Part shown: piece by piece, positions 22,758 through 30,949 of the stretch
Layout: each line of letters opens with the position of its first letter
How positions within the stretch are numbered: the stretch's first letter is position 1
Source of the DNA: MWBF01 sp040772005
GTDB taxonomy: Bacteria > Chloroflexota > Anaerolineae > CG2-30-64-16
Length of the DNA: 64,000 bases
Direction: 5' to 3'
NCBI GenBank assembly: GCA_040772005.1
Contig: JAXGYZ010000012.1
Span: forward strand, 62,001-126,000
Program-made: the position numbers and the translations under genes
Notes under the pieces: generated by a model
Told to the model about the DNA's origin: nothing
Database searches by the model: none
Seen by the model: only the letters and a program-made list of their open reading frames with translations

Positions 22758-23618
22758 ATGGCGCTTGGTGAGAAGCTCACCGTCCGGCCGTCGGCCATTG
22801 CGGGCACATGGTATCCCGGCAGCGCGCCGGTCCTGCGCCGCACTGTCGAGGATTACCTGGCCCAGGCGTCTCGCGCGGAGCTGCCGGGTGAGTTGCTGGT
22901 TCTCGTGAGTCCTCACGCGGGCTACGCGTACTCCGGCCCGACGGCCGGGCATGCTTTCGCGCAGGTGCGCGGGGCGGCTATCCGGCGTGTTATTCTGCTC
23001 GGCCCGCTGCACCGGCCCATCTGGGGCAGCGCCGTGGGCTCATTCATGGTTCCAGTCGAAGATGCTTATCGGACACCCCTGGGCGACGTACCCCTGGATC
23101 GTGCGTTCATCGAACGCTTGGGCCAGCAGGTCGAGCTGACACCGGTGCGCCGCGATGAAGAACATGCGCTGGAAATCGAGCTCCCCTTTCTCCAGGTGGC
23201 GCTCGGCCGTTTCCAGCTTGTGCCGGTGATGCTGGGCGATTACATCGGGACGCGCGGGGCAGTCGAGCGGCTGGACCGGCTGGCATGCACGCTGGCCGCG
23301 CTGTGGGAGCCAGGCACGCTCATCGTCGTTTCGACCGATCTCAGCCACCTCGACAACTATGCCGACGTGGTGCGCACCGACCGCAAGCTCGTGGACCTGG
23401 TGCACGCCCTCGATGTGGCCGGCCTGACCGCCGCCCTGATCCACGAGCAGGTGCAGGCGTGCGGGGCCTGTGGTCTCGTGGTGGCTCTCCGGGCAGCACA
23501 GCAGTTGGGCGCGACCGCCGCGCACGTCCTCCATTACACCAACTCCGGCGACGTGACCGGCAACCGCATGCCCGGCACCTATACCGTCGGCTACCTGGCC
23601 GCAGCCGTATGTCGGTAG
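22758..23618 (+). CDS. amrB: AmmeMemoRadiSam-system protein B (MEMO1 family)
   Basis: The 286-residue protein has the MEMO fold signatures: RPSAIAGTWYPG at the start, SPHAGYAYSGPTAGHAFA, GPLH, DEEHALEIELPFLQ and VVSTDLSHL, with a late CGACG. The His/Asp residues in these blocks form the conserved metal-like pocket also found in extradiol dioxygenases and human MEMO1. In AmmeMemoRadiSam loci it is paired with an AMMECR1 and a radical-SAM gene, neither visible here, so its role stays open. ggaggtaggcc precedes the ATG. Confidence 0.9.
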   Translation: MALGEKLTVRPSAIAGTWYPGSAPVLRRTVEDYLAQASRAELPGELLVLVSPHAGYAYSGPTAGHAFAQVRGAAIRRVILLGPLHRPIWGSAVGSFMVPVEDAYRTPLGDVPLDRAFIERLGQQVELTPVRRDEEHALEIELPFLQVALGRFQLVPVMLGDYIGTRGAVERLDRLACTLAALWEPGTLIVVSTDLSHLDNYADVVRTDRKLVDLVHALDVAGLTAALIHEQVQACGACGLVVALRAAQQLGATAAHVLHYTNSGDVTGNRMPGTYTVGYLAAAVCR

Positions 23619-23638
23619 CGAGCTGCGGGTGAGCCTTC

Positions 23639-26299
23639 ATGCTATACGCTGATGTCTGCGTCAACACCCCGCTCGGCGCGCGACTGACCGCGCCCGGTGC
23701 GGAGGACGACCCCCTGCTGCGCACGTTCACCTACGAGGTCCCCGACCGGCTCATCGGGCGTATCGAGCCGGGCCACCTCGTCTGGGTCACGTTTCGCGGC
23801 CGCCGGTTGCAGGCCGTCGTGCTGCGGCTCTTCGATGCGGCGCCCGACTTCAAGACGCGCGAGATCATCTCTCTCGTCTGGGCGCAGCCCGTACTGACAC
23901 CGGTCCAGCTTGCGCTGGCCGCGTGGATCAGCGAAACCTACCTGGCCCCTCTGATCGAAGCCCTGCGGCTGATGCTGCCCGTGGGCCTGGCCCAGCGCGG
24001 GCGCAACGTCTTCGCCCGCACGCGCGCGGCCGCACCCTCCGGCCTGCCGGCCAACCAGCAGGCGCTGCTGGATCGCATCACGGCTGCGCCAGGCGAATGG
24101 GCGGAAATCAGCGCGGGGCTGAAGCGCGTCACGCAGCGGGACGACCTGGAGCCGCTGATTGCACTCGGCCTGGTGACGCGCGAGGTCGCGTTCCCCGCGC
24201 CCCCGCCGCGCGCCAAGACCGACCGGCAGGTGCGGCTGCTCGTGCCGCCCGGCGAGCTGCCGCGCGTGCTGCCGTCATTGGGCCGCAGCTCAAAGCAGGC
24301 GGATGCGCTCGCGCAAGTCGCCGCGGCCCCCGCCGGCCTGTCGCTCGGAGAGCTGTGTACGGCTGTCGGTTGCACGCCCGGCCCCGTGCGTGAACTCCAG
24401 AAGCGCGGGTGGGTGACGATCACCGGCAGCGGGTCGGCCGCGCAGGTGACGCTGGCCCTGCCGCCGGACGACCTCACGGATACCCTGGTCGAGCTGCGCG
24501 GGGGGCAGAAGCAGCGTGCGGTGCTGGAGGCGCTGGTCCGCCACGACGGCCCCGCGTGGATCGGGTGGGTGTATGCGAATACCGGCGCCACGCTGGACAC
24601 CCTGCGCGACCTGGAGGCGGCGGGCCTGGTCTCCATTGCGGAGGAAATGGTCTGGCGCGACCCGATGGCGGGCTACGATATCCAGCTCGACCAGGCGCTC
24701 ACGCTCACCGACGATCAGCAGGCCGTGTGGGAGCAGATTGCCGGCGAGATCCGGCAGGACGAGCAGCGCGCCACGCTGCTCTACGGCGTGACCGGCTCAG
24801 GTAAGACGGAGATCTACCTGCGCGCGCTGGCCGAGACGCTCCAGCGGGGCAAGCAGGCCATCGTGCTCGTCCCCGAGATTGCGTTGACGCCGCAGACCAT
24901 CCGCCGTTTCGCCGCGCGCTTCCCCGGCAAGGTGACGATCTGGCACAGCGAGCTGGGCGAGGGCGAGCGGTTCGATGTCTGGCGCCGCGTGCAGACGAAC
25001 CATCCCGCGGCCCAGGTCGTCGTCGGCTCCCGCTCCGCGCTGTTTCTGCCCTTCGTGCGGCCCGGCCTGATCGTCGTGGACGAGGAGCACGAGCCCTCCT
25101 ATAAGCAGGAGCGCACCCCGCGCTACCATGCCCGGTCGGTCGCGCTGGAGCTGGGTCGGCTCAGCGGCGCGGCGGTCATCCTGGGCAGCGCGACGCCCGC
25201 GCTGGAGACCTACTATGCTGCGCGCCGCTCAGAGATTACGCTGCTCACGCTGCCCGAGCGCATCCGCGGGGAGCTGCCGCCCGTGCGTGTCGTGGACATG
25301 CGCCAGGAACTGCGCGCGGGCAACCGCAGCATGTTCAGCCGCGTGCTGTCCACCGGGCTGCGCCATATCCTCAATGCGGGCCAGCAGGCCATCCTCTACC
25401 TGAACCGCCGCGGCAGCGCCTCGCACGTGCTCTGTCGCGACTGCGGGCACGTCGAGACGTGCATCCGCTGCAGCATCCCGCTGACCTATCACGGCGAAGG
25501 GCAGATGCTCATTTGCCATCACTGCAACCGGCGCTATCCGCAGCCGGCCGTCTGCCCGGAATGTGGGGGCAGGCGCATCCGCTACTTCGGCGTCGGCACG
25601 GAGCGCGTGGAAGAGGCCATCCACCTGGAGTTTCCCCAGGCGCGCACGCTGCGCTGGGACCGTGACGTGACCGGCGCGAAGGGTAGCCACGATGCCATCC
25701 TCGCCAAGTTCGTCGCGCACCAGGCCGATATCCTGATCGGCACACAGATGATCGCGAAGGGACTGGACCTGCCCCTGGTGACGCTCGTGGGCGTCGTCGC
25801 AGCGGACACCGGGCTGTTTCTGCCTGACTTCCGCGCGGCGGAGCGCACCTTTCAACTGCTCACGCAGGTGGCGGGCCGCGCCGGGCGCAGCGAGTTGGGC
25901 GGCGAGGTCGTGGTGCAGACCTACGAGCCGGAGCACTATGCTATCGTCGCGGCCAGCAACCACGATTACGAGAGCTTCTATCGGCAGGAGATGGCCTTCC
26001 GCCGCGAACAGGGGTATCCGCCCATTCGCCGGCTGGCGCGGCTGGTGTACTACCACGGCCAGCGCGCAAAGGCCGAGGCGGAGGCTGGCCGGCTGGCGAC
26101 CGAGCTGCAGGCGGCCATCAAGCGCGGGGAGCTGGCCGACACCGACCTGATCGGCCCCGCGCCGTGTTTCTTTGCGCGCGAGCGGAGCGAATACCGCTGG
26201 CAGATTGTCGTCCGCAGCCCGGACCCCGCAGCGCTCTTGCGCCAGGTGGCCGTGCCTCCCGGCTGGCGGCTCGATGTAGACCCGGTAGACCTGCTGTGA
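23639..26299 (+). CDS. priA: Primosomal protein N' (PriA helicase)
   Basis: The 886-residue protein restarts collapsed replication forks. The N-terminal 3'-DNA-binding domain (LLRTFTYEVPDRL, PGHLVWVTFRGRR) is followed by the helicase core: Walker A LLYGVTGSGKTEIYL, the DEEH box (VVDEEHEPSYKQERTPRYH), GSATPALE, and motif V/VI (GTQMIAKGLDLP, QVAGRAGRSELGG). Eight cysteines form the Zn site (CRDCGHVETCIRC and CHHCNRRYPQPAVCPECG). It is longer than E. coli PriA (732) owing to extra sequence at about 150-330, as in other Chloroflexota. Confidence 0.96.
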   Translation: MLYADVCVNTPLGARLTAPGAEDDPLLRTFTYEVPDRLIGRIEPGHLVWVTFRGRRLQAVVLRLFDAAPDFKTREIISLVWAQPVLTPVQLALAAWISETYLAPLIEALRLMLPVGLAQRGRNVFARTRAAAPSGLPANQQALLDRITAAPGEWAEISAGLKRVTQRDDLEPLIALGLVTREVAFPAPPPRAKTDRQVRLLVPPGELPRVLPSLGRSSKQADALAQVAAAPAGLSLGELCTAVGCTPGPVRELQKRGWVTITGSGSAAQVTLALPPDDLTDTLVELRGGQKQRAVLEALVRHDGPAWIGWVYANTGATLDTLRDLEAAGLVSIAEEMVWRDPMAGYDIQLDQALTLTDDQQAVWEQIAGEIRQDEQRATLLYGVTGSGKTEIYLRALAETLQRGKQAIVLVPEIALTPQTIRRFAARFPGKVTIWHSELGEGERFDVWRRVQTNHPAAQVVVGSRSALFLPFVRPGLIVVDEEHEPSYKQERTPRYHARSVALELGRLSGAAVILGSATPALETYYAARRSEITLLTLPERIRGELPPVRVVDMRQELRAGNRSMFSRVLSTGLRHILNAGQQAILYLNRRGSASHVLCRDCGHVETCIRCSIPLTYHGEGQMLICHHCNRRYPQPAVCPECGGRRIRYFGVGTERVEEAIHLEFPQARTLRWDRDVTGAKGSHDAILAKFVAHQADILIGTQMIAKGLDLPLVTLVGVVAADTGLFLPDFRAAERTFQLLTQVAGRAGRSELGGEVVVQTYEPEHYAIVAASNHDYESFYRQEMAFRREQGYPPIRRLARLVYYHGQRAKAEAEAGRLATELQAAIKRGELADTDLIGPAPCFFARERSEYRWQIVVRSPDPAALLRQVAVPPGWRLDVDPVDLL

Positions 26300-26340
26300 A
26301 TACAACTACGATGATGCTGTCGGCTGACGCCGCCCGGGAA

Positions 26341-26414
26341 CCTCACCCCCGGCGCCCTGCGGTCGCCTCCCCCTCTCCTGAACTGCGGTTCAGGAGAGGG
26401 GGCCGGGGGGTGAG
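26341..26414. repeat. cctcaccccc palindrome (copy 1)
   Basis: Core arms ccccctctcctgaac (26369-26383) and gttcaggagaggggg (26388-26402) are a perfect 15-bp inverted repeat with a 4-nt loop; outer cctcaccccc (26341-26350) pairs with ggggggtgagg (26404-26414). A second copy lies at 27778-27849. Confidence 0.8.
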
Positions 26415-26460
26415 GACAGCCGTTCGCCTCCGGCGCAATCTCTGTGGTTGTACGCAGATG

Positions 26461-26490
26461 TAACCACGGAATACACTGACCACGCGGAAG
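26461..26490. repeat. accacgga phrase repeat (single arm)
   Basis: taaccacggaatacac followed by tgaccacgcggaag is one arm of the family whose full palindromes lie at 38946-39019 and 53988-54061. It occupies the gap ahead of the TlpA gene. Confidence 0.55.
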
Positions 26491-26513
26491 AATGAGACGA
26501 AGGAAACACAGTG

Positions 26514-27056
26514 ATGTCACGTATACGTTGGAATACCCTGCTCGTGCTGCTGGCCCTGGTGGGCGCAGCCTGGATCTGGGCCAACCGGCTGCCGGTCGGC
26601 GGGATCGCGACGGCAGGCGCAGGCGGGCTGCCGCCTGCACCTGCGATCGGCCACCCCGCGCCCGACTTTACGCTGACCGGCGTCACAGGCGAGCCGGTGA
26701 CGCTGGCCGCGCTGCGCGGGCAGCCGGTGGTGCTCAACTTCTGGGCCACGTGGTGCCCGCCGTGCCGTGCGGAGCTGCCCGAACTACAGGCCGCCAGCGA
26801 ACGGCTGCAGGGCCAGGTGGCGATTGTGGGCGTGAATCAGGCGGAGGATGCCGAGCGAGTGCGCAGCTTTGTCGTAGACCTGGGCCTGACGTTCATCATG
26901 CCGCTGGATGAGCGCGGGCAGGTCAGCCGCGCATACAACGTGCGCAGCCTGCCCACGACCTTCTTCATCGACCGCACCGGCGTCATCCGGCGCATCCAAT
27001 CCGGCGCATTGACCGAAGCAACGCTCGCGCAGGCGCTAGAAAGCGTGTATCCCTGA
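26514..27056 (+). CDS. TlpA/ResA-like membrane-anchored thioredoxin
   Basis: ATG 26514 (a GTG precedes it) gives 180 residues. An N-terminal hydrophobic helix (LLVLLALVGAAWIWA) anchors the protein outside the membrane. The thioredoxin domain has PAPDFTLTG, the redox motif NFWATWCPPC and the cis-Pro strand LPTTFFID. It should reduce disulfides on exported proteins or haem-binding Cys pairs. The stop overlaps the next gene by one base (TGATG), tying it to an Lgt-like membrane protein. Confidence 0.92.
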   Translation: MSRIRWNTLLVLLALVGAAWIWANRLPVGGIATAGAGGLPPAPAIGHPAPDFTLTGVTGEPVTLAALRGQPVVLNFWATWCPPCRAELPELQAASERLQGQVAIVGVNQAEDAERVRSFVVDLGLTFIMPLDERGQVSRAYNVRSLPTTFFIDRTGVIRRIQSGALTEATLAQALESVYP

Positions 27057-27847
27057 TGCTGCCCATACTGCAAATCGGGCCGCTCGCCATCCAGACCTAC
27101 CCGCTGGCGCTCCTGCTGGCAGGGTGGGCCGCGCTCGCCGTCGGCGCGTGGGGCGCGCAGCGGCAGAGGGTGGACGGCGACCATATCTACAACCTGGGAC
27201 TCTACGGCTTTCTCGCGGGCGTGGTCGCCGCGCGCGCGGGTCATGTGGCGGCCTACTGGTCCAGCTACCGCGGCCAGCTCCTCGAAATCTTCGGCTTCAA
27301 TACGCAGGCGTTCGTGCTCTGGCCGGGGCTGCTGGCGGGGCTGCTCGTCGCGGCCTGGTATGTCTACCGCCACAAGCTGCCTGTGGTGCGCGTGCTCGAT
27401 GCGGTCGCGCCGGGCATCCTCACGGGCATCGCCATCGCGGGCGTCGGCGCGCTGCTGGCCGGGCGGTTCCCCGGCGCGCCGGCGGACCTGCCCTGGTCGG
27501 TGGACCTGTGGGGCGTGCGCCGTCATCCGAGCCAAATATACGAGGCGGTGGCTGCGTTGGTCGTGGCCGCAGTGGCTGCGAACGCGCTGCGCGGCGGCGC
27601 GCGGCCCGGTGCAGTCGCGCTGGTCGCGCTGCTCGGCTACGGGCTGAGCCGCTGGCTGCTGGAGCCGTTCCGCGCGGAGAGCGCGACTATCCTGGGGGGG
27701 CTGCGGCTGGCGCAGGTGCTCGGCCTCGTGGTGGGCCTGGCCGCGTTGTGGGGGTTGGCGCGACAACGGATGGCGCACCTCACCCCCTCTGGCTCCCCCT
27801 CTCCTGACATGCGCGCTCGCACGTCAGGAGAGGGGGACGGGGGGTGA
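27056..27847 (+). CDS. Divergent Lgt-like (prolipoprotein diacylglyceryl transferase family) membrane protein
   Basis: The 263-residue protein has seven hydrophobic segments and the Lgt signature RRHPSQIYEA plus GYGLSRWLLEPFR near the C-terminal helices. However, the family's HGG-type segment carrying an important His reads LWPGLLAGLL here, so normal diacylglyceryl transfer is doubtful. It is coupled to a TlpA-like gene, an association seen for thioredoxin/sulfur systems. The last 20 or so residues (from TPSGSPSPD to the stop) are encoded by a palindromic repeat and are not family-like, so the original C-terminus appears replaced. Confidence 0.78.
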   Translation: MLPILQIGPLAIQTYPLALLLAGWAALAVGAWGAQRQRVDGDHIYNLGLYGFLAGVVAARAGHVAAYWSSYRGQLLEIFGFNTQAFVLWPGLLAGLLVAAWYVYRHKLPVVRVLDAVAPGILTGIAIAGVGALLAGRFPGAPADLPWSVDLWGVRRHPSQIYEAVAALVVAAVAANALRGGARPGAVALVALLGYGLSRWLLEPFRAESATILGGLRLAQVLGLVVGLAALWGLARQRMAHLTPSGSPSPDMRARTSGEGDGG

Positions 27848-27849
27848 GG
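27778..27849. repeat. cctcaccccc palindrome (copy 2), overlapping the Lgt-like C-terminus
   Basis: Perfect core arms ccccctctcctgac (27795-27808) and gtcaggagaggggg (27823-27836), with outer cctcacccc / ggggtgagg. The same element as 26341-26414. Its right half provides the stop codon of the Lgt-like gene. Confidence 0.8.
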
Positions 27850-27907
27850 ACCACCGGCCGATTTTCATGTTGTTTGCTGAGTGCCGCTCATGTACGGGTT
27901 TATCCGT

Positions 27908-28765
27908 TTATCCGGTGCGACCCGCAGGGTCGCCCATCCGTGGCCTTGACGCCACGATGATGACGCGCCGTTCGTCCGATAGCGCCGTGGGCATGTCGGG
28001 ATAGGCGGGCAGCAGCTCCTCGACCGTGAACCCGGCTGCCTCCAGCGCGGCGACGTACCCCGCGGCCGGCCGGATGCGCAGCGCGTGCTCGATGTCGAAC
28101 TGCTCCACGCGGCCTGCTCGTTCCACCTGAAATGCCTGCGCCATGTGCCAGATGCGGCCCCGCGCATCATAGCGGTGCGCCTCGCTCACCTCGACGCTGC
28201 CCCACGGTGTCGCGAAGCGCGTCACCGTCGGGGGCAACGGTTCCTCCCCCAGCGTGGCGACATAATCAAAGACATCCACGATGAGCCGGGCGCCGGGCTT
28301 GAGGCCGCGGTGCAGGCTGTGCAGCGCGGCCGATAGGGCCGCATCCTCGTGCAGATAGGCCAGGGGCGATTCCAGGCACAGCGCCGCATCGAAGCAGGCG
28401 GCAAACGGCAAGCTGCACAGGTCAGCGCGTACGAGCTGCGCGACCATGCCGGCCTCGATCAACGTCTGCTGCGCAGCCAGAAGCATGGCCTGCGACAGAT
28501 CCACGCCCGCCATGCGATAGCCCATCTGCGCGAGTGGCAGGAGGTGCCGCCCCGTGCCGCAGCCCGCGTCCAGCACGCGGCCGGGCGGCGGGGGCAGATG
28601 GCCGCGCAGGTAAGTGATCTGGGCGGCGAGGAACGCGGCATTGGTCGCTGCCGCCACGGGGTCGGCCGACTTTGCGCCGTACAGCACGTCGTAGACCGCG
28701 ACCCAGGCAGCCTGGGGGTCAGGTGCAGGCTGTACGCCGCGGCCTTCGCGTTTCGTAGTCCTCAC
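27908..28765 (-). CDS. Class I SAM-dependent methyltransferase
   Basis: GTG 28765 overlaps the stop of the YqeC-MocA gene (GTGA) and gives 285 residues; a longer frame into that gene is not supported. Motif I is VLDAGCGTGRHLLPLA, motif II carries the acidic MAGVDLS, and ADLCSLPF and AALCLESPLAYL follow. The later region is a beta-barrel-like insert typical of small-molecule methyltransferases (TPWGSVEVSEAHRYD). The substrate is unknown. Being last in the yqeB-yqeC string suggests, weakly, a cofactor-related role. Confidence 0.85.
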   Translation of the reverse strand: MRTTKREGRGVQPAPDPQAAWVAVYDVLYGAKSADPVAAATNAAFLAAQITYLRGHLPPPPGRVLDAGCGTGRHLLPLAQMGYRMAGVDLSQAMLLAAQQTLIEAGMVAQLVRADLCSLPFAACFDAALCLESPLAYLHEDAALSAALHSLHRGLKPGARLIVDVFDYVATLGEEPLPPTVTRFATPWGSVEVSEAHRYDARGRIWHMAQAFQVERAGRVEQFDIEHALRIRPAAGYVAALEAAGFTVEELLPAYPDMPTALSDERRVIIVASRPRMGDPAGRTG

Positions 28766-30138
28766 CCGCGATAATCCTCGGGCGTGTCGATGTCTTGCAG
28801 CACTTCCGGCGTCGGCCAGTCCACCCACGCGATGCTATCCCGATGTGCTTCGATGATGGGCCGCGCGCCGATGTCGCCGCTCAACCGGGCGAACTCCGAC
28901 CAGGTGGCGCGGTCGAAGAGGACAGGGTTGCCGCGTCGCCCGGCATGGCGCGGGGCAACGACCGGCGCCAGCGTGGTCCGGTGGCGTGTCACGAGGGTGG
29001 AGAGCAATTCCGGCGTGATGCCCGGCTGGTCAGCGAGCAGGAACACGACCGCAGAGGGCTGGCCGCCGGACGTCGCGGTTGCGGCCTCCAGGCCGGCGCG
29101 CACGCTCCGGCTCTGGCCTAGCGCCCAATCGCGGATCATCACGATATCCAACGCGGCCCCGGGCAGGCTTTCCAGCAGCGCGGCCTGAACCCGATCGGCC
29201 TCCGCGCCCACAACGACGATTACCCGGTCGATATCGGGGCAGGCGAGAGCCTGCGCTGTAACGTGCGCAACGAGGGGCCGGCCGCGCCACGGCTGCACCT
29301 GCTTCAGCGCACCGAAGCGCCGCGCCCCGCCTGCAGCCAGCACGACGGCGGTCACTCGCCCCCAGACCTCGTGCGCGGGCACGTCCGTCCGCGCCGCGCC
29401 GACGACGACGGAGTCAATGGACGGATGTCCATCCGCATGTGGATGGCTGAGCAATCGCCGGGCAATCTCACGCGCAACTTCCCGCCGCGGTTCATCGTCC
29501 GCCTGATTGAGGAAGGGCACGAGCCGCGCCGAGGGAGGCACGCCTTTCGCGCCACCCTCGGGATGTGACAGCACGGCGGCAACCATCTCCGGCGTCACGG
29601 CATCGCCCACCGCCGCACCGGTGAGCGCGGCCACAATCTCGGGCCGGTGGACATGCACGGGGGTCAGCGGCCGGCCGATGACACTCAGCCCGACGACCGG
29701 CACGACGAGGGTCGCGGCGGGCGGCACGACCGGCTCGTGCGCGGCGGGAGCCTTGAACGGCAGCCGTCGCGAGCCGTCGGCCTCCACGATCACGACGTCA
29801 ACTGCGTGAAGGGCGGCAACGCGTGCGATGAGGTCCGGCGGGATGCCCGCGACTTTGTCCTGCTCGACGATAGTGGCCCCTGCGATAAGGACATGGTGGT
29901 GTTCGGCCAGCGCGGCGGGCAACTGTGCCAGCAGCGCGCCCTCGCCGCTGAGCACGAGGCGGCCCGGCGCGCGGGCCATCTGGCCGACGAAGATGTGCGT
30001 GGTCATGGTGGTGACGACGGAGCGCCCCGCCGCGACCAGCTCATCGGCCAGCCGGAACATGAGCGTCGTCTTGCCGCCCCCGCCCGTCAGGGCGACGATG
30101 TCTTTGGGGCGAATGCGGAGGGCTTCGTGGAGCAGCAT
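28762..30138 (-). CDS. YqeC-MocA fusion: Mo-hydroxylase accessory GTPase-like domain plus Mo-cofactor nucleotidyltransferase
   Basis: ATG 30138 gives 458 residues. Residues 1-260 match YqeC of selenium-dependent molybdenum hydroxylase loci: P-loop ALTGGGGKTTLMF, VVTTMTTHIF, VIVEADGSRRLPFKAPAAHEPVVP. Residues 265-458 are a MocA/MobA-like nucleotidyltransferase: VVLAAGGARRFGALKQ, LLADQPGITPELL, GRRGNPVLF. MocA makes molybdopterin cytosine dinucleotide for xanthine-dehydrogenase-type enzymes. In E. coli these are separate genes (yqeC, mocA). The gene sits 1 nt after yqeB, and serves the two Mo hydroxylases further along. Confidence 0.9.
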   Translation of the reverse strand: MLLHEALRIRPKDIVALTGGGGKTTLMFRLADELVAAGRSVVTTMTTHIFVGQMARAPGRLVLSGEGALLAQLPAALAEHHHVLIAGATIVEQDKVAGIPPDLIARVAALHAVDVVIVEADGSRRLPFKAPAAHEPVVPPAATLVVPVVGLSVIGRPLTPVHVHRPEIVAALTGAAVGDAVTPEMVAAVLSHPEGGAKGVPPSARLVPFLNQADDEPRREVAREIARRLLSHPHADGHPSIDSVVVGAARTDVPAHEVWGRVTAVVLAAGGARRFGALKQVQPWRGRPLVAHVTAQALACPDIDRVIVVVGAEADRVQAALLESLPGAALDIVMIRDWALGQSRSVRAGLEAATATSGGQPSAVVFLLADQPGITPELLSTLVTRHRTTLAPVVAPRHAGRRGNPVLFDRATWSEFARLSGDIGARPIIEAHRDSIAWVDWPTPEVLQDIDTPEDYRG

Positions 30139-30139
30139 G

Positions 30140-30949
30140 TCAGGCCTGCCGCGGGAAGTAGGTGAGAATGGCTTCGAGCACGCCACCGCCGACTGCCAGT
30201 GACTTGTCGGAGACGGTGAAGCAGTGGCTCCGCTCGGCGCGCGGGTCCACATCCCCGATCTTCATCCCGGCGGCGACGTAAATGCCCGACCCGATGAGCC
30301 CGCGCAAAATGCCGTCGCAGGTCGCTGCGAGCGGCGTCCCATCCACAGTGCCGAGCGGCTGCCCGGACTGAACGAAATCGCCGATGGCAGCCTGTCCGGT
30401 GAAGATACCCCCGACCGGCGCGCGCAGGATGCGCCGCGCGGCCTCTCCGCCGATCTCGCCGGGCACGCCCGTGTCGGGCAGCGCGGCGCCCTGCCAGTAC
30501 ACCCGGCCCAACCAGTGACCCCGTTGCGTCTCGATGACCGCATGGCAGTCGACGCCTGCGGTGAAGCCCGGGCCCAGCGCCACGACGAGCGGTGCATCGG
30601 TGATGGTTGTGCCGGTGTTGCGCTTTGCCATGATGGCGTCCACCACGATGCCCGGCGCAAGCTCGGTGCGGCAGAGGCCCGCCGGGTCCACCAGGACGGG
30701 GATCTGCCGGGCAGCCAGGGGACCGTAGGCCGCGGTCAGGTTTGCGACGCGTATCGCGGTGATGTCCTCGACCGTAACCGCGCCTTCCCAGACCGCCTCA
30801 CCGAAGCAGACGGCGCGGCGCACCATCAGCGGCTCAGGCAGTTCGGTCATCACCACGTCGAATCCCGCGCGGTGCAGCCGCGTGGCGACGCCGCTGGCAA
30901 GGTCGCCTGCCCCGCGCACCAATACCACGTGGTTCCTCGGATCGCTCAT
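30140..30949 (-). CDS. yqeB: YqeB/EF2563-family selenium-dependent Mo-hydroxylase maturation protein
   Basis: ATG 30949 gives 269 residues; an in-frame extension to 31519 lies antisense to no SD and overlaps the RsmF gene, so it is not used. The protein has VLVRGAGDLASGVATRLHRAGF (an NAD-binding-like loop), TELPEPLMVRRAVCFGEAV, and a C-terminal barrel with GDVDPRAE and VGGGVLEAIL. This family is a marker of loci for selenium-dependent molybdenum hydroxylases, where a non-Sec selenium is placed in the active site. It is directly upstream of the YqeC-MocA fusion. Confidence 0.88.
   Translation of the reverse strand: MSDPRNHVVLVRGAGDLASGVATRLHRAGFDVVMTELPEPLMVRRAVCFGEAVWEGAVTVEDITAIRVANLTAAYGPLAARQIPVLVDPAGLCRTELAPGIVVDAIMAKRNTGTTITDAPLVVALGPGFTAGVDCHAVIETQRGHWLGRVYWQGAALPDTGVPGEIGGEAARRILRAPVGGIFTGQAAIGDFVQSGQPLGTVDGTPLAATCDGILRGLIGSGIYVAAGMKIGDVDPRAERSHCFTVSDKSLAVGGGVLEAILTYFPRQA

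Noticed and set aside
26300..26510. Insertion sequence remnant ahead of tlpA
   Set aside because: Only short palindromes and phrase repeats; no transposase fragment or terminal repeats of IS type.
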